A stretch of 64,000 bases of DNA, taken from positions 104,956 to 168,955 of the forward strand of contig JBEDUN010000039.1 of assembly GCA_040414675.1 (NCBI GenBank). Direction: 5' to 3'. The DNA comes from JARBAU01 sp040414675 (lineage in GTDB: Archaea; Thermoproteota; Nitrososphaeria; Nitrososphaerales; Nitrososphaeraceae). How positions within the stretch are numbered: the first letter of the stretch is position 1; every line of letters begins with the position of its first letter. Under the pieces are notes generated by a model. The model ran no database searches. It was not told the origin of the DNA and saw only the letters and a program-made list of their open reading frames with translations. Positions 7,729 through 18,045 of the stretch are shown in pieces. A program made the translations under genes and the position numbers.

Positions 7729-10713
7729 TTAGCCTTGTAAATAAATCGCAGGTTTGTATGGCCTAGCAGATTTGGCCTTTGATTTTGGATCATATTTTTG
7801 TAAAGCAAGATCATCTTCTGAACATACTAGAATCTCCGCGTTAGCCTTCCCAATATCCGATTTTATCAAAGATTCCGCGTCTTTAAATATGGGAATTTCA
7901 TCAAAATTCTTCAAGCTGATCCGTCTATTTCTGACATCCATAGTCTCAGATAAGATATCATCTATCGTCTTCTTTACGAAGTTAGGATCGGATTTAGCTT
8001 TTACTGTAGAAGAGTCGCTGATCAGCTGTTTCATTATATCTCCGAAGTTAGTCTTGCGTCCAAGAACTATCATTTCTAAAATTTTGTTATAAATTGACGT
8101 TTTCCAACTTGAAGCCACGTAAATCCTGATGCTTGAAGGGTCTATTTTGGTGACCTTGATAATGGCTTGTATATCATCAATAAGATTTGAGATTAAGTGT
8201 TCAGATTCCTCTGCAATTTGATCTAATTTGTTATTGTCTATTACTGGCCAGCCACCAAAGATAACTGAACTCGAATTTCCAAGTTTTTCCCAGATTTCTT
8301 CTGAGATGAAGGGTGCAAATGGAGAAAGCATCTTGATCCGAGCTTCTAAGAATCGTATAACATACGGTAATGTTGAATTATAATCTCTAGCTTTGGCGTT
8401 GGTCCTTTTTCTGTACCACTGCAGGTCTTGATCCAGAGAATAGAGCAAAACATGTAGAGCTTCTCGTACTCGCAGTTTATCTATGCAGAAAGTTATCTCC
8501 GAAATTGCCCTTTGCAATCTACTGTCTAGCCACCTATCCTCTAACGTGTTAGAGTCTCCATTCCCGATTAGCAATTCCTTATTTGACTGTGAGGAGTCGA
8601 TGGTCATATGGTACAAATCAATCAATTTGGACTTAATTCCTTCAAGTGCATCAAAACTAAAATCAGCATCCTGCAAGAGCTCTGCTGAGATAAGCATTCC
8701 AATACGTATGGCGTCTGCACTATGCTCTCTAACTGCTGAACGTAACGGCACTATGTTTCCAATCGACTTTGACATTTTCTTTCCTTGCATAAGCACTGAA
8801 CCATTGACGACGATCTGTTTAGGCCATTTTGCTCGTTCAAAAATTGCAACATGATTAAATACAAAAAATGAGAGGTGGTTAGCAACTAAATCTCTTCCTG
8901 AATGTCTTGCATCTACTGGATAGAAGTAACAAAATTCATCTCTAAGATCTTCCACGAAGTCTACAGACAAGCTGCAATTCCTTGCCACAATCTCACTGCT
9001 CCCGTTCCCAAGAAGTATATAGTCAAAAAAAGCATCGTTGATCTGCTCAGGATCGAGGGACTGTATTCCACTGTAACTCGAACTAAATTTTGAAATTATG
9101 TAATATGCCATATAAATGACTGAATCAGAAAGGCTTTCGATAATCCAGTTTGTGTCCCAGGGCAATTTAGTTCCCAAGCCTGACTTTCTAGCACATGCCC
9201 GCTCTTTGAGCCAATCGATCACATAATTGAATTCTTGTCTTATCTCCTCAGGAAGGATGTCCATCTCGTTAACGCAATCATGTGCTAAGGTTTTCCATTT
9301 ATGATCTCCATAATTAATAAACCATTGATCATCTAAAATCTTTACTACGCATTCAGTACCACATCTACACTTCACAGGCCGATTTGTCAGCTCAAACATC
9401 GTATCAGCAATCCCACTCATAACTAATTCGTTCTTTATCATATCCTTAGCCTCTGGTACTGACATCCCTTCGTACGTGCCGGTATTCGACATCATTTTCC
9501 CTTTGTAAAACTCTTGTGAATACAATTCGTTGGTTGCTATGTCTAGATTTCCGTCTGACTGGTTCGTAATTTGATATTTCTTAATAATTTCTTGTACAGG
9601 CAGTAGTCCGGTATTCTGAGTTTCAGATCTAATAATAGTTACTGGCTCCACTATCGTCCCAAGATGGAAATTATCTTGAATAGAATGATCATTCTTCAGA
9701 TCCTCCAGTGCTTGATAGTCGTAAGGTGCGTGGCCGGGAACTGACATTACGACACCTGTTCCATTATCAGATTTAATGAACGAAGCAGGATATATTGGCA
9801 ATTTTTTATTGGTAACGGGATTCTCGACATACTTACCAACTAATTCTCTTCCACGTAGCTTAGTGCATATTATGATTTTACGATTTAGGAATTCAAGTTT
9901 TCTTGCAGCATCTTCAGTAACGATCCAGGTTTCACTGGGATCGTCAAGCGATATTAGTAGGTAATTAATTCCAGGATTAAGCCAAAGATTTGTCACTCCA
10001 TAAATTGTCTCAGGTCTAAGAGTGGCAGCTGGAAGATAACAATAATCCCCATTATCAAGCTTGAATCGAAATTTTATCAAGATGTACTCACTAAAATCTG
10101 GCTCAACATCGCCAATTGTATCATGCTGACTTACTGGATTCTGATCGTTGGGACACCATCCAACTGGATGAGATCCTTGTACAATTAGTCCTTTGCTCTT
10201 TAAAACTCTGAACTGCCAAGAGATAAATTTCGAATAAAGCTCATCTATTGTAGTAAATTCACATCTCCAATCAATCGAGTATCCCATTTCCTCCATTCCC
10301 ATTTTGATTTCAGCATGAAAATATCTCGCAATATTGACCGGATCAATAAAATTTTGAATAACAGTATCAGAAATATTGTAAACATTTCGAAAAGTGTCAA
10401 TCAGCTCTTTGTCTTGCGAAGCAATTCTACGAGACATTGCTAATATCGGTGTCCCAGTATAATGAAATCCCATCGGAAACAAAACATTGTATCCCTTCAT
10501 TCTCATGTATCTGGCATGAACATCAGCTAGTGTGTAAGTTCTTCCATGTCCTATGTGTTGTGGGGAATTTGGATAAGGATAAGCTACTGTAACAAAGTAC
10601 TTTTTTCTCTTTGGATCAATGTTGGCCTGAAATATTTTTTCAGATCTCCACTTGGTAGTCCATTTCTTCTCGAGCACATTCCAATCTAAATCTTTAGAAA
10701 AACGACTATTCAT
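7729..10713 (-). CDS. leuS: Leucyl-tRNA synthetase (archaeal type)
   Basis: This enzyme charges tRNA-Leu with leucine. It is 994 residues, class I. The HIGH motif is H53-I-G-H56 in PQHIGHGRTYTLAD and the KMSKS motif is in LMQGKKMSKSIGN. MGFHYTGTPILAM is characteristic of archaeal/eukaryotic LeuRS. The editing domain occupies about residues 230-400 (LRPETIYGVTNLW at its start), and a long C-terminal domain follows the anticodon-binding region. The start overlaps the end of alaS by 8 bases, so both are probably translated from one alaS-leuS transcript. Confidence 0.96.
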   Translation of the reverse strand: MNSRFSKDLDWNVLEKKWTTKWRSEKIFQANIDPKRKKYFVTVAYPYPNSPQHIGHGRTYTLADVHARYMRMKGYNVLFPMGFHYTGTPILAMSRRIASQDKELIDTFRNVYNISDTVIQNFIDPVNIARYFHAEIKMGMEEMGYSIDWRCEFTTIDELYSKFISWQFRVLKSKGLIVQGSHPVGWCPNDQNPVSQHDTIGDVEPDFSEYILIKFRFKLDNGDYCYLPAATLRPETIYGVTNLWLNPGINYLLISLDDPSETWIVTEDAARKLEFLNRKIIICTKLRGRELVGKYVENPVTNKKLPIYPASFIKSDNGTGVVMSVPGHAPYDYQALEDLKNDHSIQDNFHLGTIVEPVTIIRSETQNTGLLPVQEIIKKYQITNQSDGNLDIATNELYSQEFYKGKMMSNTGTYEGMSVPEAKDMIKNELVMSGIADTMFELTNRPVKCRCGTECVVKILDDQWFINYGDHKWKTLAHDCVNEMDILPEEIRQEFNYVIDWLKERACARKSGLGTKLPWDTNWIIESLSDSVIYMAYYIISKFSSSYSGIQSLDPEQINDAFFDYILLGNGSSEIVARNCSLSVDFVEDLRDEFCYFYPVDARHSGRDLVANHLSFFVFNHVAIFERAKWPKQIVVNGSVLMQGKKMSKSIGNIVPLRSAVREHSADAIRIGMLISAELLQDADFSFDALEGIKSKLIDLYHMTIDSSQSNKELLIGNGDSNTLEDRWLDSRLQRAISEITFCIDKLRVREALHVLLYSLDQDLQWYRKRTNAKARDYNSTLPYVIRFLEARIKMLSPFAPFISEEIWEKLGNSSSVIFGGWPVIDNNKLDQIAEESEHLISNLIDDIQAIIKVTKIDPSSIRIYVASSWKTSIYNKILEMIVLGRKTNFGDIMKQLISDSSTVKAKSDPNFVKKTIDDILSETMDVRNRRISLKNFDEIPIFKDAESLIKSDIGKANAEILVCSEDDLALQKYDPKSKAKSARPYKPAIYLQG

Positions 10714-13465
10714 GCTGACTGCCCTTGTTGTCAGTGCGGATATACTCCTTGATTATCAATTGTTCAATAGATTTGAGAGTATCACCTATTTTGTCTTTAT
10801 ATTTGCCGCCCCCTTGACCAAACCTTTCATCACCTCTTCCTGAGCCTCCAAGTTCTACCGAAAGCTGTTTTGCAATAGCTCCTGCGTAAATCTTTTCCCT
10901 GGCATTCTCACCTACGAAAACTATTACCCTTAATCCTTGACCTCTTGAGATTAAAGCTATGTAGATTAGATTAGGGTCTACCTCAATTGACTTTTCCCCA
11001 ATTGTAATATGATATTCTTCATCCAGTTCCTCATCAAATGTACTAAAAACTTTGATATTTCTATTCTGGAGTTCTCTTGCAGTGTTTGAAATATACGTTG
11101 CTACGAGAGGAGAAGTCTTTCGGAGTATGGTTTTGATCTTTTTCTTATTAGATTCTGATTCTGAAATCATTTTATGAAGAGATTCCACTACGTTCTCCTT
11201 ACTAGAACCTAGAGACTTGGATATAGAAGTCAGCTGACTTTCTTGTCTCTGTAAATGTTTTAATGCAGCTTCGCCAGCAACAAACTCCAATCTTATAATT
11301 CCATCTTGTATTCTTTCAGATTTCACTATCTTAATGATGCCAATCTCTCCGGTCTTAGCCACATGTGTTCCTCCGCAAGCCTCAATATCCCAATTGTTGA
11401 TATTTACGATCCTAACAGAATTAGAAGGAACTACTCCTCCTTGATAGATCCTGAATGTATAGAGATTTTCAGCTATACCTCGACCATAGGTATTAATGAG
11501 TACAGGCAAGTTCTGTCGAACTATTTCATTAGCCTTTTGTTCTATATTCCACAATTCCTCATTGCTTAGGGCAGAATGATGTGTAATATCTAATCTGCCA
11601 TAATCTTCTTCTTTGAATGCAGAATTTTGCCAAACCCAAGATCCAAGCTCGTGTCTAGCTGACGAATTCAAAATATGAGTTGCAGTATGGTGTTTGGTGA
11701 TCGAATCCCTTCTTATACTGCTAACTATTCCATCGATCACTTGTCCTTCTATAAAATCAGGTCTATTTTGTAATTTGTGAATTATGACGTCTCTCTGCTT
11801 GGTTACGTCTATTACAGGTATGGAACCCAAAACACCTCTATCTGGTTCCTGTCCTCCACCACGGGGATAAAATGCGGTTTGATCCAGTATTATATATTTA
11901 CCATTAATTATTCTGTTCACCTTTGCGCGAAAACTACGCATTGACATATCTTCGTAATAAAGAGTTCTGGTAGGCGCAATACTACCTAAGTTGAATGACT
12001 GCTTGTGTGTCTGGGCAACTTTTTGATCTGTGTGTAAATCCGCAAGCCTAGTATAAAACGTAGAAGGGATCTTGTCAATAGAACCGGCTCTCTCCAGATA
12101 ATCGGGAGTTATACCATCTGACTCATACATCCTTATCAAATCATCTACAGATAACCGTCTATTCGAATTCTTGATGCTAGTCGCAACAGCATGCATCCTT
12201 TCATTGGATCCCACATATCTATCTGATTCTATTTGCAAAATAGTTCTCACGTCATTGATATGTTCCTCAAGTTCTGGATACATTCGCTTCAAATAATCGA
12301 TGTGTAGATCTGTTACATCATCAAGCCTAAGATTCCATCCCATTTTCTCCAATATTGAAATCGCTCGCCGTAAGATCACCCGAAGATTATACCCGCCACC
12401 AACGTTGGACGGAATAGCACCATCAGCTATTGCGAATAGTAACGTACGAGTATGATCAGCGACAGTGTAAATAGCTTCATACGGAGATACAGTTTTAGAA
12501 AGGTCATCGTAGGACAAATCCAAGGATTTCGCAACTGATTGCTTCAAAAGGACCATATCATTATTTTGATCATCTATTCTACCGGAGGCAGCTGTAAAAT
12601 ATTTTGATAGTACATCAGAATTTTCGTTAATGGACAATCTGTCTACCAGCTTTTGTATAACTGGTCCAAATGCACAATCGTAGCTCGTAGGTGTTCCCAT
12701 TGTTATCCACGATAGACGCTCTAACCCCGCTCCCATATCGATTATCCTGTTATCCATAATGCGATAGTTATTCTCGTTACCTTCGAATTCTGTGAAGACG
12801 GCATTCCCAAGCTCAAGGCCATTTACATAGAATTCTAGTGAATACCCAAACGCACCAGCACCTAGCCACACATCTTCTACAAAGACAATCTCATGCGAAC
12901 GAATGCCTAGTATATTGGTTAACATTTGATAATCCAACTCGACACATCGATCCTTCCAATACCCACCGTTGGCATCCGCGTTACATGTCTGTCCTATCAT
13001 ACAAAAACCAGTATAGTGTCTACCCGTGAGCCCCACATTCTCGATGTCGTTAAACCGCAAACTCATTTGAGGAACCAGAAGTGGGTTAGATGGTAGTTCA
13101 AAAACAACCTTATCTTCCATGATCCTTTGAAAATCGACGACAGAAGCTATCGTGAAGTACAAATCCTCACGCCATCTGCAAACTACTGGATATCGCCTTA
13201 TAATAGAATGACTACTTGATTCAAAAAAGGATTCAATCTGTTTCCAAGCATTTATGTAATCAAATCTCTTATTTGTAGGCGGATTCCCTATGAAGCTGTA
13301 GTATTCATGATCAGGACAAAAATCGCGGTCTACCTGGGACCAGAAATATTTAGTACACTTACTACATTTATAGCGCTTGAATCCCTCTTGCTCAAATAAA
13401 GCGACCTTGTAATATTTTTCAGGATCTGAAGCAAATAAAGTTGCAAGTTCCCTTTTTCCCAACAC
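10706..13465 (-). CDS. alaS: Alanyl-tRNA synthetase (archaeal type)
   Basis: This enzyme charges tRNA-Ala. It is 919 residues, class II. An N-terminal extension with a Cys pair (KCSKCTKYFW, CPDHE) is typical of archaeal AlaRS. The catalytic core includes RHYTGFCMIGQTCNA and DNRIIDMGAGLERLSW. The editing domain has HHTATHILNSSARHELG and the CGGTH zinc motif near residue 710. The C-terminal C-Ala region has a glycine-rich GGSGRGDERFGQGGG segment. It is the first gene of the pair with leuS. Confidence 0.96.
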   Translation of the reverse strand: MLGKRELATLFASDPEKYYKVALFEQEGFKRYKCSKCTKYFWSQVDRDFCPDHEYYSFIGNPPTNKRFDYINAWKQIESFFESSSHSIIRRYPVVCRWREDLYFTIASVVDFQRIMEDKVVFELPSNPLLVPQMSLRFNDIENVGLTGRHYTGFCMIGQTCNADANGGYWKDRCVELDYQMLTNILGIRSHEIVFVEDVWLGAGAFGYSLEFYVNGLELGNAVFTEFEGNENNYRIMDNRIIDMGAGLERLSWITMGTPTSYDCAFGPVIQKLVDRLSINENSDVLSKYFTAASGRIDDQNNDMVLLKQSVAKSLDLSYDDLSKTVSPYEAIYTVADHTRTLLFAIADGAIPSNVGGGYNLRVILRRAISILEKMGWNLRLDDVTDLHIDYLKRMYPELEEHINDVRTILQIESDRYVGSNERMHAVATSIKNSNRRLSVDDLIRMYESDGITPDYLERAGSIDKIPSTFYTRLADLHTDQKVAQTHKQSFNLGSIAPTRTLYYEDMSMRSFRAKVNRIINGKYIILDQTAFYPRGGGQEPDRGVLGSIPVIDVTKQRDVIIHKLQNRPDFIEGQVIDGIVSSIRRDSITKHHTATHILNSSARHELGSWVWQNSAFKEEDYGRLDITHHSALSNEELWNIEQKANEIVRQNLPVLINTYGRGIAENLYTFRIYQGGVVPSNSVRIVNINNWDIEACGGTHVAKTGEIGIIKIVKSERIQDGIIRLEFVAGEAALKHLQRQESQLTSISKSLGSSKENVVESLHKMISESESNKKKIKTILRKTSPLVATYISNTARELQNRNIKVFSTFDEELDEEYHITIGEKSIEVDPNLIYIALISRGQGLRVIVFVGENAREKIYAGAIAKQLSVELGGSGRGDERFGQGGGKYKDKIGDTLKSIEQLIIKEYIRTDNKGSQHE

Positions 13466-13568
13466 CTGGCATCCTTACCAGAGACAATATTAATGCTTTT
13501 ACTAAGCTAGCTTTTCATTATAGATGCTTATTTGATATTTATAATGAATTCATTTAACCATATTGAAT

Positions 13569-15053
13569 CTAGATATACCTGGCGCATCTAAATCCTGCGA
13601 ACGGTAATCTTTCGTGTGGTTTGAAATAATTTCTATAGCTATTCCTAATTTGACCAGATGAAGTGGCGAATGAACCACCTCGGAGTACTTTCTGATTTAT
13701 AGACCATTTGTCAGTATACTCGCTGAATTTCGATCGAAACCCTGGATAGAGGGTGTACTCTGAAGACGTCCATTCCCATACATCTCCTATCATTTGGTGG
13801 CATCCATAAAAGCTGATGCCTTTGGGATATTGTCCAATCTCCGATGGAGCCCATATATATGACTCTAAAAGGTTTGCATGGACATAAGGATCGGGCCTAT
13901 CGTCACCCCACGGAAACAATGTCTTTTTCTGTAGTTTATCATTCCAACAAGCTGCCTTTTCCCACTCAGCCTCAGATGGAAGCCTTTTACCAGCCCATGT
14001 TGCATACGCATCAGCTTCATAGTAACTTATATTCACTACTGGTTCTCTTGGATTAATTTCACATAATCCTCGAAAATCCTTCTTAATCCATTTGTTTTGT
14101 TGACCGGTACTTCTGTTTTCCGATTGTTCCCAATATAGTGGAGACTTCCAACCATTCTCCTGTACTTGATCCCATCCGTCTGCAAGCCAATACTTGTAAT
14201 TGTGATATCCATCGTCGTTTATAAATTGAATATACTCTCCGTTGGTAACAAGAAATGTGTCAATTTCATACTGTTGAAGATAGGTTTTATTTTCAGGTAG
14301 CTCGTTGTCGTAACAGAATCCCTTTCCATGAAATCCTAATTCATATATACCGCAGTCTATCGTTACCATGCTCGATGAGTCCATTTGATTCTTAGCTCTG
14401 ACATTACTACTCCCTGAAACAGATGGGGGCAGTATTGTTCTGGGTTTAGACGGTCTAGATTTTACGGTCAATGGTTTGTAATTATCTTCAACATCTACAA
14501 ATCTCTGGAAATAATGTTGAAAATCATATATCATTAGTTCTTGATGCTGCATCTCATGTTGAATCCCCAATAGCATGTCATACTTTAGATTATCTAGCTG
14601 CTGTTTCACAATTTCTTGATCAAACTCTTTTTGCTGCTCTTCTCTAAGAAACAAAACAACACTTTCATCTATGAAGGCTCTATAACGCAAGGTTTGCTCA
14701 ACGGTCGGTCTTGGGAACTTGCCACGCTCTACTTTTGGAAGTATATTGCCAAATTTCTGATAATACGAGTTTAAATAGTCCAAGTTAATTGGATCGCCAA
14801 TGACCTGAATGATTCTACCGTATCGTTCTAATATTTTATGAAAGAACCAGCTGACATGGGCTAGATGCCAGTTTGGTGGACTGCCAAATGTGTGAGACTG
14901 TATGACAGCATCTTCAATTCTTAAAGGTTTGAAGAGGTCCACAGTTCTCTTTCTCACTATGATGAAATCCCTAATCAGATCATCTAATCTAATATTCTCC
15001 TTAATATGAGAAGACTCAAAGATAGCTTCATTACTAGATTCAATCTGTTTCAT
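13569..15053 (-). CDS. egtB: EgtB-like ergothioneine sulfoxide synthase
   Basis: Non-haem iron enzyme that couples a thiol (cysteine or gamma-glutamylcysteine) to hercynine in ergothioneine synthesis. It is 494 residues. The N-terminal DinB-like half carries the iron ligands: H66 in WHLAHVSWFFH, and H166 and H170 in GIQHEMQHQE. The C-terminal half is a formylglycine-generating-enzyme/C-type-lectin-like domain with GKRLPSEAEWEKAA, GDVWEWTSSEY, RGGSFAT and GFRCARYI. The start codon lies 217 bases from that of the divergent egtD. Together the pair makes the family assignment strong. The thiol used cannot be told from the sequence. Confidence 0.88.
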   Translation of the reverse strand: MKQIESSNEAIFESSHIKENIRLDDLIRDFIIVRKRTVDLFKPLRIEDAVIQSHTFGSPPNWHLAHVSWFFHKILERYGRIIQVIGDPINLDYLNSYYQKFGNILPKVERGKFPRPTVEQTLRYRAFIDESVVLFLREEQQKEFDQEIVKQQLDNLKYDMLLGIQHEMQHQELMIYDFQHYFQRFVDVEDNYKPLTVKSRPSKPRTILPPSVSGSSNVRAKNQMDSSSMVTIDCGIYELGFHGKGFCYDNELPENKTYLQQYEIDTFLVTNGEYIQFINDDGYHNYKYWLADGWDQVQENGWKSPLYWEQSENRSTGQQNKWIKKDFRGLCEINPREPVVNISYYEADAYATWAGKRLPSEAEWEKAACWNDKLQKKTLFPWGDDRPDPYVHANLLESYIWAPSEIGQYPKGISFYGCHQMIGDVWEWTSSEYTLYPGFRSKFSEYTDKWSINQKVLRGGSFATSSGQIRNSYRNYFKPHERLPFAGFRCARYI

Positions 15054-15211
15054 AATCCATATAAAAGGGGTTTATGTAAATATAATTCATTTGCCAAGAT
15101 AATCATGCGCTTATACCGAATTACAATAACATAGTCAAAACTTTTGTAATTTGAGTTCTATATTTCAATTTTATTAAACTTGTTTTTGTACCTACTTAAT
15201 AGGTGATTGTC

Positions 15212-15218
15212 TTTATAT
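15212..15218 (+). promoter_or_regulatory. Putative TATA box of egtD
   Basis: TTTATAT lies about 55 bases before the TTG start of egtD, predicting a short leader of about 29 bases. It sits within the 217-base AT-rich divergent promoter region shared with egtB. Confidence 0.4.
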
Positions 15219-15270
15219 GAAGTGACAGTTATTTTATTATAATAGTTAAGACGTCATCAATAACCAGAGT

Positions 15271-16296
15271 TTGAATATCACCTCATTTCCCCAGGTAGAA
15301 GTCAAGGATGACTTTGCATCCCACATTGGGGACAATCTAGGAGGACGATTTAGTAATATAGCAAAGAAGACTAATCCCAAATACCTTTACGATCAAGAAG
15401 GCTCGCGACTATTTGAACAAATATGTCTGCAACCTGAGTACTATCTGACTCGGGTCGAGATCGAGATATTAAATAAGTTTTCAACTGAAATTGCTAGTTT
15501 GTTCAAAGATTTTAATCAAATTGCAATGGTAGAACTTGGTAGTGGGAGCTCCACTAAAACCAGGATCCTTTTGCAGCATTTTGTGAATATTCGAAATGCG
15601 AAGCAACTGTATTATTTTCCAGTGGATCTCTCCAACTCGATTCTAGAAGAAGCGATTAACAAGCTTCCTGATGAATTTCCTAGTATAGAAATTTTAGCAA
15701 TACATTCCGACTATATTCATGGGATCAGAATGGTCGAAGAAGTCATTCTGAATAAAGACCTCGGTGCAAAAGAGTCATTTAATAAGCTTGTGATATTTCT
15801 TGGCTCAAGCATTGGTAATTTTGAACCTAATGAAGCTACGGTGTTCCTTAGACAAATTCACTCATTAATTAGAAATAAACGAAGCAGTAAATTCTTGATT
15901 GGCTTCGATCTTCACAAAAACGCAGAAATTCTAGAAGCTGCGTACAATGATAGGAATGGCATCACCGCAAAATTTAATCTCAATATTCTAGCCAGAATAA
16001 ATAGAGAATTAGGAGGAGAATTTGATCTAGATACATTTTACCATTCGGCAGTTTATAATTTTATGAAGAGGAGGGTAGAGATGCACTTAGTTTCGAAGAT
16101 AGATCAGAATATTAAGATAAATAATCTCGGAAAAACCGTTACGTTTAAGAAAGGCGAGTCAATCCACACTGAAAACTCGTACAAATATTCAATCGATCAA
16201 ATACGAGAACTAGCACAGAATAGTGGCTTTAATGTGGAAAAGAATTTCATCGATAATAGGGGTTGGTTTGATTTAGTCCTTCTTTCAGCAAATTAA
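15271..16296 (+). CDS. egtD: EgtD-like L-histidine N-alpha-methyltransferase
   Basis: SAM-dependent enzyme that trimethylates the alpha-amino group of histidine to give hercynine, the first step of ergothioneine synthesis. It is 341 residues, close to the usual size (about 320). Visible family motifs are PKYLYDQEGSRLFEQIC (residues 36-52), EYYLTRVEIEIL, the SAM loop MVELGSGSSTKTRILL (86-101), VIFLGSSIGNFEPNEA and GFDLHK. TTG is the only in-frame start that leaves the N-terminus complete. It is divergent from egtB. Confidence 0.9.
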   Translation: MNITSFPQVEVKDDFASHIGDNLGGRFSNIAKKTNPKYLYDQEGSRLFEQICLQPEYYLTRVEIEILNKFSTEIASLFKDFNQIAMVELGSGSSTKTRILLQHFVNIRNAKQLYYFPVDLSNSILEEAINKLPDEFPSIEILAIHSDYIHGIRMVEEVILNKDLGAKESFNKLVIFLGSSIGNFEPNEATVFLRQIHSLIRNKRSSKFLIGFDLHKNAEILEAAYNDRNGITAKFNLNILARINRELGGEFDLDTFYHSAVYNFMKRRVEMHLVSKIDQNIKINNLGKTVTFKKGESIHTENSYKYSIDQIRELAQNSGFNVEKNFIDNRGWFDLVLLSAN

Positions 16297-17147
16297 GTAG
16301 CATGTAGAGGTACAAAGCAGAAATGGATAATAAATAGTCACATCTTTAAATTAAGTTCACTGTAAAAAGTTTATTAGCCGGAAAATGTTATTTTGATACC
16401 TTGTTGCTTTTTTCAAAATAATCATTCTAACTTGCACGTTATCGATAGTTTGAAGTATTAATCTCTTATTGTTAAATTCAGTTTTCATATTACAAATATT
16501 TATGTCTACAAAACAAAATCTGCATCTCGAAAATTCTCAAGTTAGAAACTAGTTTCCCGTAATAAAAAACGCTAATTAGATTCCGGCTTTAAAGAATTGA
16601 AGAATCATAAAATTATGTTATAGGTGGGTAGAATAAAATTGAAAATAAATTTGTTCAGTACTCATTATCTACTCAGATACATCCAAATATATCAGAATTC
16701 TTAATTCTGCATAAATTTATACATATTAATAAATTTAGAAGTGCGTACCTTCGGTAATTAGAGTACTATGTGACTCATAAGATACATTCCGGCACGGTTC
16801 TGTCTGTCAAGTTTGTGAATGAAAATCAATTGAGATATTTTATAAAACACAGAGAAATTCTAGAACAATAATACTTCAGTGAGTATGTCATTAAACTAAC
16901 AATTTATGCATTCGAAGACTGAGTGGAAAATAATCCAAAATTCAAAAATCGTTCCGAAGGTTAAGCGTTGGTAGCTACCAAACTCCATTTGTTGGAGCGT
17001 CCAACCTTCAGAAAAGAGATTCCTATAAATCCCTACAATTAATGGTTATTATTGATATAAAAAGTTTATCCAATATTCGCATAGATAAATTTATAATCAC
17101 ATATTTGATGCAATGTCGATAAGTTCCAGAATCTTGGTGATATCTTT
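16297..17147. other. Gene-free AT-rich stretch holding one structured element
   Basis: No convincing gene is seen. From 16956 to 17009 three nested inverted repeats could form a three-way junction: GAAGGTT (16956-16962) pairs with AACCTTC (17003-17009). Inside, TTGGTAGCTACCAA (16968-16981) folds on itself and CTCCA (16983-16987) pairs with TGGAG (16993-16997). This local element has higher G+C than its surroundings and could be a small RNA or a structured 3' end, but no known RNA family was recognised. Confidence 0.45.
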
Positions 17148-18045
17148 CTATCTGGATTGTTGCATAGGTAATTTTAAATTTCTTTTAAACTTCTTTTCCA
17201 AGACTGAATTAATGTCTTGCAGAATAAGCTGTGATTTGGTGAGGTCTATGATTACCACATGAGCATATGACGCATTCATACCAGAAGTAAAAACTATATA
17301 CGTAATTCGAACACGCCTGTTACACACTTTATTTGGAGTACTGCCTTTTTTACTTCATGAGACAAATTTGCAGGAACGACCTCCATAAGTATATCAACAG
17401 CATTCTTAATGATAGACCAAGCCCTGGGAATCATAAATAACGCTAGTCCAATACTGATTTAGGGCATCTGCCAAGTAAAACTTTGTAGTTAGCATTATTA
17501 CACCAGCAACTAGAACGCCCACTGAACCTAAAATGTTACTAAGTGATTCCAAATATACCGTCTGAATATTCAAATTTTGTAAATCTTCCAGCTAGTGTTG
17601 ATTACCATGGTAGGTGTTCGAATGGGGAATGCGCATTAGAATGAGATAGCAGTCTCATTCCAGCAAAATTCACTGCTATTCCTATCGTGGGAGTTAGTAT
17701 AAGGGTAAGTCCTGGAATTTCTGGTGGCTCAAATATGCGTATAAATCTCTCATAAAAAATACAGATTGAAAGGAGAACTAAGATGAGGCTATTCAGAAAT
17801 GATGGGAGTATTTCTATCCTGTAATAGCCGAATGTCCTTTGCGGTGTAGCAGACATTTGAGTAAAAATGATGGCGTATAATGCTAGAGCAATTCCCCAGA
17901 CATCAGCTAACACATGGCCAGCTTCAGATAATAGTGACAGGCTCCCTGTGATTATGACAGTAAGTGAAGCAGCTATTAAATACACTGAATTAAGAAGAAG
18001 CACGATTGAGTCATGCTATCCTTGTCAGCTGATCCAGCCTCAATA
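17148..18045 (-). pseudogene. Decayed CDF-family cation efflux protein (CzcD-like)
   Basis: Remnants of a cation diffusion facilitator are readable in several frames. The N-terminal part keeps LSLLSEAGHVLADVWGIALAL, the aspartate/histidine metal-site helix, up to residue 133 of that frame. Later frames give LESLSNILGSVGVLVAG, then ALFMIPRAWSIIKNAVDILM, VVPANLSHEVKKAVLQIK and finally GMNASYAHVVIIDLTKSQL. At least two frameshifts and one in-frame stop separate them, and the start region is also shifted. The order and spacing match an intact CDF, so this is a recently broken gene rather than chance. Zn, Cd or Co export would have been its job. Confidence 0.85.
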
